This document shows, piece after piece, positions 43,004 through 54,103 of a DNA stretch of 64,000 bases. Each line of letters starts with the position of its first letter. Positions within the stretch are counted from its first letter, which is position 1. The notes beneath the pieces were generated by a model that saw nothing but the letters and a program-made list of their open reading frames with translations, was not told the origin of the DNA and searched no databases. The position numbers and the translations under genes are program-made. Origin of the DNA: Ascaphus truei (Eukaryota; Chordata; Amphibia; Anura; Ascaphidae); NCBI GenBank assembly GCA_036426205.1, contig CM071587.1:2046621-2110620 (forward strand), given 5' to 3'.

Positions 43004-43834
43004 GGGGGGGGGTTGACGAGCGGAAGGAGGTAGATTTTTTAGCAGGATGGGGAGAGGAGGCACTGTTGGTGACTGTGCGGAAGGTGAGGGAGAGGTCGCC
43101 CAGTGGAGAAAGGGAGGCCGACCCGGGAAGTCGGAGGCCAGCTAGGCGAGCCATCCGGGGCGGTGGGTCCACCGGTGATTTTCCCAGTACTCTGTTGGGC
43201 CAGTCTGATCCTGACTGAAGCAGAGGCTGCTGGGTGATGTTCTGATGGAAGGGCTGCTGTCCCGAAACATTATATCTGTCCTGGCCTGTTCCATAAGTAT
43301 TTGCATTAAAAGAAACATTTCAGCAAAAATAGCTTTTTGTTCTCTGTTGTGTGCGCGATGTTCCAAATGCTTTTTATATTCCTTCCACAAAGTACAGGAT
43401 GAGTGGGGTGCTGTGCTGTCACCCTGAGTCTATCTTATAATGTTTATTGATGGCTGCTGTGTGCTCCTTTGATTACTGGCCTGGGACGTTCTCACACTCA
43501 GTGATGTGCGGATCCAAAGAGAAACACCCAAACATTCGGTGCCTGGCAAAAATCATTCGGCACGGCCAGTACTCCTCGCAGTCTGAGGCTGCCTGACAGT
43601 CACAGTGCCGGACAGTCACAGTGCCTGACAGTCACAGTGCCGGAAACAAATGGCTTGCAAACTGAGCAGAAAAATGATGCTGCTGGTTGAAACATAAAGT
43701 TCGAGTGACTTCATTGCATGGGAATTCTTACAAATTCCTGACGTATTCCTAATATTAACCCTATTTACTGCTAGCCAGTCCAGAGAATGCTTGTACCTTT
43801 AGAGTTGAAGATTCCTAAAGCATCAACAAAGTAT
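43004..43834. other. Spacer with a 15-bp repeat, no gene
   Basis: A short repeat GACAGTCACAGTGCC occurs about three times at 43595-43642. A block at 43255-43390 has CCCGAAACATTATATCTGTC and resembles other 'cgaaac' repeat pieces (6280, 45860). Nothing coding is supported. Confidence 0.45.
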
Positions 43835-43837
43835 TGT

Positions 43838-44035
43838 ATTGTATGTCTTTATTTATATAGCGCCATTAATGTACATAGCGCTGCACAGCAGTAATACGCG
43901 AGGTAATCAAATAAATAACAGATAATATAAATAACAGATCATGGGAATAAGTGCTTTAGACATAAAAGTAACATTAAGGAAGAGGAGTCCCTGCCCCGAG
44001 GAGCTTACAGTCTAATTGGTAGGTAAGTATAACAT
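43838..44035 (-). mobile_element. LINE 3' end (second family), antisense copy
   Basis: Tail ATTGTATGTCTTTATTTATA at low coordinates, then GCTTACAGTCTAATTGGTAG. Same family as 34555-34795. Confidence 0.8.
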
Positions 44036-44534
44036 TTCCTATTTGTTGGAGGAGCCTACGTGTGAAAGTCTTCTGGGTGCTAAACTAGGGCAAAAAACAA
44101 AACTGCACCTGATTCATCAAAATAAAAGGTTCCATGGGGAGCCATGAGGTTGTTTTGCTTTGGTCACTTTTATGCACTGTTCTCCTCCCCCCCCCCCCCT
44201 GTTTTGACCCAGTTTTGCAACTTTGATATTTAAGCCTCATTATTACTTTAGATTATGTGTATTTTCAATTAAACATGGCTAATAGTTTTTTTATTTAAAC
44301 AATGCTGTCCATATGCACTGCACTGTGTATGGTATCAGAGAAGATCCCATCCACAAAAAGCTCCCTACCGGTGCCCAAGTTACATGGAATGGATTGACTT
44401 GACCAAATCTGAACTGGTTACCAAATGACAGAGTGACTGTGTCACTGTACTGCGCATATCCCAACATGTGAACGGAATGATGCTTTGGAGAGAGAGTTTC
44501 GCAAAGACTTGGACACCATTCTATGCCACCGTAC

Positions 44535-44975
44535 ACATCTGTAGTGTATTGTATGTCTTTATATAGCGCAATTAATGTACATAGCGCGTCACAGCAGTAA
44601 TACACGTGACAATCATATAAATAACAAATAATACAAATAACAGGTCATGGGAATAAGTGCTTCAGATATGAGTAACATTTCGGAAGAGTAGTCGCTGCGC
44701 CGAAGAGCTTACAATCTAATTGGCAGGTAGGAAGAACATACAGAGACAGTAGGAGGGCGTTCTGGTAAGCGCGTCTGCAGGGGGCCCAGCTTTATGTATC
44801 AGGTGTATAGTATTAGCCACAGTGCTACTCGTATGCTTTTTAAGGAAGTGTGTCTTAAGGTGGGTCTTAAAGGTGGATAGAGAGGGTGCTAGTCGGGTAT
44901 TGAGGGGAAGGGCATTCCTGAGGTGTGTAGTGTATTGGAAGAGGGCTATTTTGACCCTTTGTTTCCGCACGGGCC
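44535..44975 (-). mobile_element. LINE 3' end with reverse transcriptase C-terminus
   Basis: Read on the minus strand, a frame (44716-44970) ends a LINE protein with LRNALPLNTRLAPSLSTF, then KTHLKTHFL, the usual last block of non-LTR polymerases. It is followed by the 3' UTR and the TATAAAGACATACAATAC tail. This copy explains the other 3'-end repeats of the family. Confidence 0.75.
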
Positions 44976-45596
44976 AAAATGACAGTACATGTCAAGAGCA
45001 ATGCCGAACACTGTACTAAAGCCAGGCTTCAGCAGAAAGACTGTGAAATAGCTGCCAACAGCATTGGTTTCTATTGGACGAGAACGGGTAACGGTGACTG
45101 TCCCGTCCCTCAGCGGACACGGACGTTCCACGCCTCTCGCCTCCTTTTCTCAGGGCAGCCTGGAGAGACTTCTGGGGAGTAGAGATGGCTGTGCCTGCGC
45201 CGGTGATAAACTTGTTAAGTTAATGTGTTGAAACAATGAGGGCGTAATTAACGTTTGAGCCACTTAACACAACAGACTAATGACTCCAGAGGCAGCGCCA
45301 GGAAAGACTCAGATGGACAAAATGCTTCGTTCCCAGAGGTGCAACAAGGAGAGATTAACCTCCCCCGAAGTTGATAGTACACTTTAAAATGACAGTATAA
45401 GCAGCTGGTGGCCACTTGAAGTTCCAGATGAAGACTATTTTTAATTCACTAAGACACCCCTGATCCAGGATACAATTAAAGCCTTCAGTGCCTGTTATCT
45501 TAGGTCAATTATTTACCTCCCTCACACAGCTTTAAAATGAAAGGATTTAAGTGAGTAAGACCCCGCATTTTAGACAAAAAGAAAGCGCAACAAAGG

Positions 45597-45604
45597 TGTA
45601 TATG

Positions 45605-45648
<44 letters not shown>

Positions 45649-45662
45649 AAGAGAGAGAGATA
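45597..45662. repeat. TATA and (GA)n microsatellite
   Basis: (TATATG)n then about 19 GA dinucleotides. Confidence 0.93.
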
Positions 45663-45796
45663 TGAAAAAACCTCAGCAGAGGGAACTGTGGTGTACGGCA
45701 AAGGGTAAATAGTTAAAGTCTATGAGGATCCCTAGATATCCAATATAGCGGCACAGCACGAGATAATCACATACAAGTGGTTTATTGGGTCCAAAA

Positions 45797-45886
45797 CGCA
45801 CACATATGCCCGACGTTTCGGTCCTCAGAGGTTACCCATGAAGAAGGTCCCCCTGGGGCCCGAAACGTCAGGCGTATGTGTGCAGA
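45797..45886. repeat. Hairpin repeat with CCGACGTTTCGG arms
   Basis: The arms CGCACACATATGCCCGACGT and, on the other side, CGAAACGTCAGGCGTATGTG pair over about 24 bases around a centre with ATGAAGAAGGTCC. Such 'gaagaaggtc...cgaaacgt' blocks are common at vertebrate retroelement ends, possibly Penelope-like; that assignment is a guess. Confidence 0.6.
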
Positions 45887-45952
45887 CTTAATTAGGAGTC
45901 TACTTCAACCAGTGTTGTCAATGATCTTGATGTTTCTAAGGCTGACCTCTTA

Positions 45953-46012
45953 TAGTTACATAGAAGATGAGTTTGAAAAAAGACATAAGTCAATCAAGTT
46001 CAACCTATTATG
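45953..46012 (+). repeat. Interspersed repeat fragment
   Basis: AGTTACATAGAAGATGAGTT, then AAAAAAGACATAAGTC and AAGTTCAACCTAT, is a pattern I recognise as frequent in frog genomes. The tail AAGTTCAACCTATG also occurs at 22500. Confidence 0.5.
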
Positions 46013-46859
46013 AGTGAGAAAGATTCCTTGCTTTTATGTTTTCATTCACGTGCTACTCGTATTCCTGGTGTTTGTACGTTATTTCCATTTTTGCAACAAG
46101 ACAATCAGAATCCAGTTAACTCTCCGGTAACCTCACACTGTGCTGCATTTTGGATTGCCCGTGCTTCGGGAGGAAGGTGGAATTCTCTGTCTCTCTGGGT
46201 CACAAGTTGGTAACTATAAATATCGATCTTGTTCCTTCTGAGAGATCAACCTCCCCATCTCCTAATATTACAGTGCCCGTGGCAGCAGTGGGGTACTAGG
46301 CCGAGCTTTGTGAACAGCTGCATCGGTTGGCTCTGTGGACATACAAAAAAAAAAAGGTAATTTCCTGTTATTGAACGCGTTTTATTAATAAAAATTCAGC
46401 TTGTTGGTATTGCACTTTGGTTTATTGGCAGCTATTTATATCTTTCTGGAAAACCTTTGATCTCGGCTGTATACCGTATCAGGGTAATAATTCAGGTGCT
46501 CACAGAGCCAGTTACAAACACTAATCCTTTCTATCACCTGCTCTTCCTGTTAACCCTTCCTCTACCAGAGACTCATCTTTTGCATCTGCCCCACTGTTAG
46601 AGACGTGGTTAATAATGAACACCATTGGTCTTGTGCGTCCCCAGAAACTTGTGTCAAGATATCCCCTTTCTTACACTACATTCAACAGTTACATGATTGT
46701 TGTTTAATTGCTGTTGACAAAAAAAAAATAACATTTGGGGGTTTTATGGCATTTATTTGAATTGTATGCTTTATTTTAAGTGTTATCATTCTGTTTGTAA
46801 TGGCAAGAGTCTTTGAACAAGGCAAATGCATCTACATTTAGGAAACAGAACCAATGAAA
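46013..46859. other. No gene recognised
   Basis: Ordinary AT-rich sequence, nothing supported. Confidence 0.4.
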
Positions 46860-46949
46860 AACCAATTCACACGAGGGGAGAGTAAGTGGCCCTTGTTGTA
46901 AGATCTGGAGTTGTCCAGCATGACTGGACCCCTCTGCTCCTCCTCTTAG

Positions 46950-47330
46950 CTGCGCCAGACTGCAGCCCCTCTTCTCCACCTTGAGGGGCCTCCTCCTGCA
47001 GTTCTGGCTGCACTTTTCCCCTCACCTTTTTTATTTTGGGGTGCCAAGTGTCCCGGGACAATAAGCCTAGGGATCTCCTCGTCAACCTGCTCTTGGCATT
47101 GGCTACGCTAGCCATTTATAAGACCAGGAAGCAGTGTTTGGAGAGGGGGGTCCCAACAAACATCGTGGCCATGTTCTGGGCGCTGGTGCGCTCCCGTATC
47201 CAGGCAGAGTACACGTACGCTGAGTCCACTGGGATGGTCACAGAGTTTGCCTCCCAGTGGGCGTCAGGTGGGGTGCTCTGCTCGGTATCCCCTACTCTGG
47301 ATTATTTTATACTCAACCTCCTAATGTAGT
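46950..47330 (+). pseudogene. Tx1/L1-like LINE C-terminal fragment
   Basis: The open frame 47036-47329 starts with no ATG and reads RDLLVNLLLALATLAIYKTR early. This resembles the post-polymerase region of Tx1-type LINE proteins, in which a hydrophobic 'LAIYKTRK' block follows the polymerase. No polymerase motif survives upstream, so this is a 3' fragment. The family call is from general resemblance. Confidence 0.5.
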
Positions 47331-49100
47331 GCACTTATTATTTTTATTTACAGTGCACTGATTTCCGTTTTTTGTTTATATTTGTTTGTCCGGCTTTCTT
47401 TTTCTCTTATGAGAATGTTGTTCATTTGGTTCACAGCCGGTCAAAATAGTCCTCCTCTCCATCCTGCCTCCTCGTGTTTGGAAAGTACGTCTGTGATGCC
47501 CCATCGTTCCATCTGAAGACATCCTGTGCGGGTCCCGGGAGTCTGATCTCACAGTCTCCCTCCTGGTTTCCTGGATCGCAGAGTGGAAACGCTCTGTGGT
47601 CAGTGTCTCTTGCAGTGTCTGGAGTGGGTGACAGGGCCACAATGTGGTGGATGAGAGGACTTCCTTACAAAAACAGGAAGACGGGATACCAACAAAAAAT
47701 GAGCAGGTGGCTTACATGACTCTGGTTTGGCGTGTTGTAAGAGGATAATTAGGGTGGCTTGGAATGTAATGGTCACAATGTCATGTAGCTCTGGAGATTT
47801 TCGCAGCCCAAGATGCTGCTGTGGTGTTAACAAAACACTAGTTACCAATATAGTAATTGTGACCAATGGGCAGAAATAGCAACATGCTCCACCCTAGAAA
47901 TATATAGACTTTTAAATCTTTTAAAAACTCCAGTTCATGTCAATAAGAATTTACATGTTGTAGCGCCCGAACACTGCGATCAGCAGTACGTCACTTTAAT
48001 GAATAACCCCCAGATGCTGAGAATCTGTCTTCCCAATGCCGGGGAAGACATCAGCGCCGAGTTAATTAATAGGACTCGTATCTCCTCCAGCGCACAAGAG
48101 ACGGCTTCACAGTATATTACATCAGGGCCTAAGGCTGGGAGTCAACAAACCACGCCTCATCTGGTGATAACCGCCATGGCTTTCAATAGCGGCTACTGCC
48201 AGATCGGGTCAGAACGCCGCGTTGCACTCCCGACAAAAGAGGAGCATGCTCGGTCTGCGTCTCTGCATTAATGTATCACGGAACTTTGGAACTGTTGGGC
48301 TCCGATTGTGATTTGGGAAGCTGCAGTAGGGAGGGGTATGGATGAGATGTATTAGATTCTATTTCTATGCCATATTTAAAGTAGTGATGAAAAAAGGGGT
48401 CATACACCCCAGAATGAAGTGTCTGTGCCATTCACGTAATTGCTGCCCCGAAGGTGGGCAAGCTGTGTGTGTTTAACTTGTGCACACTACTTTTGCAGTG
48501 CGTGGCTGGCACCTTTCATGGTGCCAGGGTTAATGGAATAAGAAAGACCATTAATGACATAATGTTCTTGGGAAGGAGTGAGACTACAATCCAATGAGTG
48601 AGAGATGACAGGCCTGTCCGAGACCGGCGTACAAGGTGGTACGTTCTCATACGCTTGGTTTTGGAAGTCCCAGCACCAGACCTCTGCTTATTTTCTGAGG
48701 TTTGCGGTTCCTTGCTGGCCCTGACTCTGTTTATTTGACAAGCATCAGGGGAGCCATCCTGGTAATTGCAGGGACATGATGTACTTGTTTGTAATGAGCG
48801 GAGGGCTGGGACCTGCTTAAAGACCAGCTGGTTTTTTTTGCCAAGGAAAGAGCTACTGGGAAGAAACCCTACTGATTTTAACACACTCAGGGGGGACATT
48901 TAAGCATCCCAGAGTGTGATAACCACTTACCCTGCTGGGAAAATACAACTCAGTTCTGGATGATTTGTGAACGGGGTTAACCCCTTCACTGCCAAATAGG
49001 CCCATATCATGTTGTGAAGTTATGTGCTGTTAGATATATATTTTATATATATGTGTATATATATATATGTATGTGTATATATAGATGTATATGTATATAT
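47331..49100. other. No gene recognised
   Basis: Mixed sequence with a (TATA)-rich run at 49035-49100. No exon supported. Confidence 0.4.
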
Positions 49101-49102
49101 AT

Positions 49103-49320
49103 AGATGTAGAGGTATCTGTACCGTGTTAGTCGAGCTTAATAATCAAAAACAAATACTCAATACCGTTCTGTGGCTAACGAAATACTTTTATTTATGCGA
49201 GCTTTCGAGATACACTGATCTCTTCTTCGGACGATGTTTCCAGTGTATCTCGAAAGCTCGCACAAATAAAAGTATTTCATTAGCCACAGAACGGTATTGA
49301 GTATTTGTTTTTGATTAGAT
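49103..49320. mobile_element. Long hairpin repeat, 77-bp arms
   Basis: Arms at 49141-49217 and 49241-49317 match at 75 of 77 positions and enclose a 23-base loop with CTTCTTCGGACG. A leader AGGTATCTGTACCGTGTTAG precedes the left arm. The arm sequence (GCGAGCTTTCGAGATACACT) is familiar from amphibian retroelement ends; the class is not certain. Confidence 0.8.
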
Positions 49321-49965
49321 AGGTAGATAGTTTTACAATTTACTAATACTTGTATTTTATTTTGCTAATCCTGTTCTTATTATCCTTCAGAAGTTTCCTT
49401 GGCCGAATGTGAAGATATATGTCTGATGGGCCTTAGAAATGGCTTCGATTGTGAATGTTCTCAACAGTCCTTTGTAGTTCAGACTTGACTACTACAGCAC
49501 TGAAATCCCTTTGGGTTCTTGTCTCAATTATGTCTGAACTCCTTATGAAAGATTAGTAAGCCAGTGCTGAGGTGTTTAGCATTGGATTTGCAACAGAGAA
49601 AGCCTTCCAGGAGTTAGCACTTTCTTTGTCTATATTGGTGGTTGAGCAGTTTAGGATATGCTGTTGTAAAGTTATTGGCTAATTGATGCTTTCAACAACA
49701 GTTTTCAGGACCACTTAAGGCCCTTTCTCAGATATCTAAACACACCACGTAACCAATAAATTGATCGTCTTTCTCCAATGATATGTTGACGTTGCATGGC
49801 GGTGTTCCCGTGCTGGGTAGCAGGCTCCATCCAGTAAATGTTTAAATGTTTATACCAGAGCAAAGTAGCAGTGCTTGACGTGGAACTCCAGCCACGTGTT
49901 ACCAGGGGTTTGGTAACAAGCCACGCATTGTACTGTTTTGCTATTAGGTTACTGTTAAAGTACAT
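49321..49965. other. No gene recognised
   Basis: Unique-looking sequence, nothing supported. Confidence 0.4.
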
Positions 49966-50454
49966 TTAAAGCTGCAGAACAAGCTGGCGGTTTTTTTTTT
50001 CAAGATTATTTTTCCCCTTTAATATGAACATAAATACAATACACACAATGATAAGTAATTAGCTAAGTTGCCGATCGATCCGTTCTCCTGCGAACGATGG
50101 GCGAAGATCCGGCTTGGGGGTTCACTAAATGGCTGCCAGTGCAGCAGAAGAGGACCAAAGATGCAAAGTTCTGTGGGGAAGATCCTGTGACCAGGCAGTC
50201 ACTAGATACAATTGGTGCACTGCTAGAGAGGAGGCAGGGCTCAAAAAGGGATGTGCCAGTGTCCGTTTCAGAAGAGGAAGGGAATGTGACTTTGTAAATG
50301 GTTGCTATAGAAACAAACAAATGCTTGTTACATAATACATTAAAAATGTCATTCAGAGTTTTTTTTTTAATGCTACAAGTTTTTTTTTCATAGTACAGAA
50401 CTGATTTATTTAAAAAAAAACACATGTAGGATATTGCTTGGACTGCAGCTTTAA
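49966..50454. mobile_element. MITE with TTAA duplication
   Basis: A 481-bp element (49970-50450) has perfect inverted ends AGCTGCAG and CTGCAGCT and is flanked by TTAA at 49966-49969 and 50451-50454. TTAA duplications are used by piggyBac and Kolobok elements. An internal frame (50097-50297) has no recognisable domain. Confidence 0.65.
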
Positions 50455-52234
50455 TACTTTGAGCTGCAGTATAGGAGTTAGAGGAGGCGACAGGAAGCAG
50501 GGGACAAGGAGGTACTGGTCACACATATTATACACTTGTATACATGCATTTACACTTTACCCCAAAAAGACCTTTTCCAGGTATGTCATGCTGTCGTTTT
50601 ATAAAATGTTGCCATCTCGTTGACCACTTAAGTGTTAACCATCATCAATATATTAACAAATGATATATTTGTCAAAGCTAATGGATCAGTGTCTAAAACA
50701 CAGCTTGACATAACTCCACCTTCAGCACTGATCTGCTAACAGTGATAGAAAAATTCACAGGCTGCAAATTTTAGGGGTTTCACTGACCAGCACCCAAGTC
50801 AATGGAGACCACCGACCGGTGGCCCAGAGTTGGAGACCATGGTGGTCATCCCTAGACCAGAGTTGGAGAGTACCTGTTGTAAGCCACACTAATAACCAAC
50901 AGCACAGTCCTTCTCTGCTATAGAAGAATGAACTGATGCTTATAGTCATATAAATCAACGCGAGTCAGCCCAGAATGTGGTGGGAATAACCGACTGGAAT
51001 GCCTGGCTCGGTACATTAGCCAATAACGTGAAATAACCTTAAAGGAACAAGAGACCTGCACACCCAAAGTAGCTGGATGTTTCTTTTTATAAACCCTCCT
51101 GTTTACCAGTCTTAGAATGACACTGGCAAATTCCTGTTTGTAAGATATTTATAGGCACCATTGTGCAGTGCTGCAATGTAACAGAAAGGGCTGAGAGCCC
51201 TGAGAAAGGAATACAGGATGTACTATACTTTACTGTCCGGGAGCCAGGCTGCTGCTATTATTTGCTACTGCATGTTGAGTGCACACATGTTGTATCTTTT
51301 CTTTTCTTTCTGGTTATCTTTAAAGGTTGAGGAGCAACCGGCTGGTATAAGGAGCTGTAACTAGTGTAAGGAGCTCTTACCAGGGAGGAACGTATACCAT
51401 CAACCCTTCTAATGTTGAATTTTCGATCGGTGCCCCTAATATGCGAGAATTGGCGTAACTTGGGTGTTTAACTCAATTCTGACATTTCAGAGGTTTAAAG
51501 GAGCGGTTCCCCCTTCCGGTATTTTTTACGCCTTCCATAGGTGAAACAGGGGGTCTCCGGGGCTAAACCATTGGCTCCGGGACATTCTGGTCCCCAAGAT
51601 AAGAACATGTAAAGGTAGCGCCGGTACCATCCCCACCAGGGGAAACAAAATGGTGGTAAGTATTTTATGGATATTACTGTGGTTCTGATCCAGATGCTCC
51701 AACAGTATTGGATCTCGCAAACCTAGGTTAACATCATCTTTTTGATACCCAGGAACTTCACTGCTGTTTAATTAACCACTTTGCTGCCAGATGGGCCAGC
51801 AACACATTGCTACGCGTAGGGTTAAAAGAACCAAGAAGAGTCTTAAGTGTTCTGTAAATTGCCTGTAAGAGTTTGACCTCGGAAAGCACCCGCATTGAAA
51901 TCTTCCACATTCAGGAAATGGTTGAATTTGGGGATTTTAACAGAGAGGTTAAATTGTTTGTGTAGGATTGTATTAAATCATTCAGCAGTAAATCCGGGAG
52001 GAAGCAGGGAGTCTCAGAAGCGTGCTCATTCTTCAGAGCTTGGAGAGACTCGTGAACTATTAAAGGAAAATACTCATTTATCACGAACGACAAGTGTTAG
52101 CTAATAAAAGCTGTACTTTAATTAATGCGTCTTTTGTTATTTTCCAGCCCGGTTCGATGTTTTGCACCGCAGTTCTCCTGACGAGCCTTATTTTAGCCAA
52201 GCGTTCAATTCCCCCTGTCGGCTCCTGAAGCGAT
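50455..52234. other. No gene recognised
   Basis: Mixed-composition sequence without repeat or exon I can name. Confidence 0.4.
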
Positions 52235-52237
52235 GGA

Positions 52238-52500
52238 GAATTGTATGGTAATATTAATAATAACTTTATTTCCGTTAGCGCTTTTCTCTCAATGGAACCC
52301 AAAGCGCATCACAGTTACAGCATAGCGCGCGGTACGCAGCACATAGGAATGTTACAGGCACACTCCCTGCTCAGGTGAGCTTACACTCTATGCTTTTGGT
52401 GCCTGAGGCACATGGAGATAAAGTGACTTGCCCAAGGTCACAAGGAGCCGACACCGGGAATTGAATCAGGTTCCCCTGCTTCACTCTCGGTGTCATTGTT
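52238..52500 (-). mobile_element. tRNA-derived SINE
   Basis: Minus-strand copy with CCTGATTCAATTCCCGGTGT (B-box region), TGACCTTGGGCAAGTCACTT core, and a 3' end GAAATAAAGTTATTATTAAT. Its 5' head is diverged. Confidence 0.8.
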
Positions 52501-54100
52501 TACAGAGTATCTTTGTAGAAAGAATGTTTTTGAATTTGGATCCATGATTTTAAAAAAAATCCGATTTGGATACTCCGTGCCCAACTTTACAGTACAATCT
52601 GAGATCATCAACACTCACCATCACAGATAAATAACGGTGCAATTATTTCAGGAACGGCAAAGTTAATTATGCCTGTTTCACGGAGAATACACATGGTGGA
52701 CACAGGACGCAAACATGTCAGAAGCCAAGGCAAATGTATCTGAATATCATTATATACAAATTGGTACAATGATCTCAACTATAAAAATAGACCTTATCAG
52801 AACTCCCTAATTATAGCATCACTCTCCTCATTACTGATTCAGAACCGAGGGGTGCCCCAGATTACGGGGGTAACTCTATATAGTGCAAACCAGCCATCGA
52901 TCAATAAACTTCAATGGGAATTTTCAGCCGATATGGCTGCGTTTATAGTACTGGCTACAGCGACGGTGACGGCGTGCAGCCGCGAAGCAACTCAATGTAG
53001 TCTGTAGCGACCACACATAGTGGGCGTGACGGTGACGTGTGACATCACAGCGACCAAAAATCGCTGTAGTCCAAAAGATTTTGAGATTCCCAGAGAGAGC
53101 CGTACCACGTGACTGGCAGCAGCCAATCACAGAGCCCCCTGCCGCCAGCGACGTCGCACACCGGAGTGCGACTTTCGCGACAGCGACGCCGGCGTGTGAC
53201 GTCACGGGTCGCATCGCCGTCGCTGTAGCCAGTACTATAAGCGTGGCCAAAAGCACAAATGTGCGCTCCCGCGTATATAGAATGACCTCCTATGACCACT
53301 GGACATGCTGGGAGAGATAAGAGATAATGAAGGTTTAACCCTTGGAATACATGACATCGCTGCATCCAGTGACACTGCCTCCAGCAATGGGATCATGGAT
53401 AAAAACCGGCAAACCGTTTTACTTTCCCAAAGCCACTACGAAAAGATTATATTTTAGGAACAAAGGTAAATCAAAAGTAAAATGAATCACAAAACAGAAT
53501 TTGTAGAAGAATCAATATAACGTCAAACTGTTCAGGTGCCCACGGCCGTTTAAGTGTTTATCTGGGCTCCTCTAACACAGAGGTTGCATCCTTATGTGGT
53601 CTCCCCTTCCTAACCTGCTGGACCAATGGCCAGAAAGGGAAGGTCCATTTTGTTGTTGTGCTTGTTGAGCCAAAACTAGAGCTGTGTGTGTCGCCCGGCA
53701 GGATGAATTGCAGGAAACCTCGGCCATTCATTTAAAAACATTGAATGGGCACCTGACAGCATCAAAAAATAGCGCAGAAGATGAATGTGCAGCGGAAAGA
53801 GTCACGTTATCTTCCTACAAATGAAGGCTAAATGAATGATATTATTGGGAATAACTGCAAGAGGAGGGATGCGAGTTGTGCTCTGAACATGCTAGGACTA
53901 TGTTATTGGTCTTCTTAACCCTTTCTGAAGGTCACACCGACCCATGACATGGATTGAAGAACTTGATTTCTTAGTTACTGAAACTACATGAAACATTGAA
54001 ATGGTAATAACTGCTGGGACGTGTCTGGCACCAAGGTGACACCTGTGCAGTATTCTCTGCTGACTTTTAGGCAGCTCTGTATATTTGTGGGTCTTACTAG
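52501..54100. other. CpG-rich patch, no gene recognised
   Basis: At 52920-53265 an inverted pair (CGTTTATAGTACTGGCTACA and TGTAGCCAGTACTATAAGCG) about 280 bp apart suggests another GC-rich MITE. The rest shows nothing. Confidence 0.45.
52921..53252. mobile_element. MITE-like element with GGCCACGCTTATAG-type ends
   Basis: Inverted ends GGCTGCGTTTATAGTACTGG (52934) and CCAGTACTATAAGCGTGGCC (53229) match at 18 of 20 positions. The interior is rich in GCGACGGTGACG and CGTCGCTG motifs, themselves inverted copies. Target duplications were not clear. Confidence 0.6.
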
Positions 54101-54103
54101 CTG

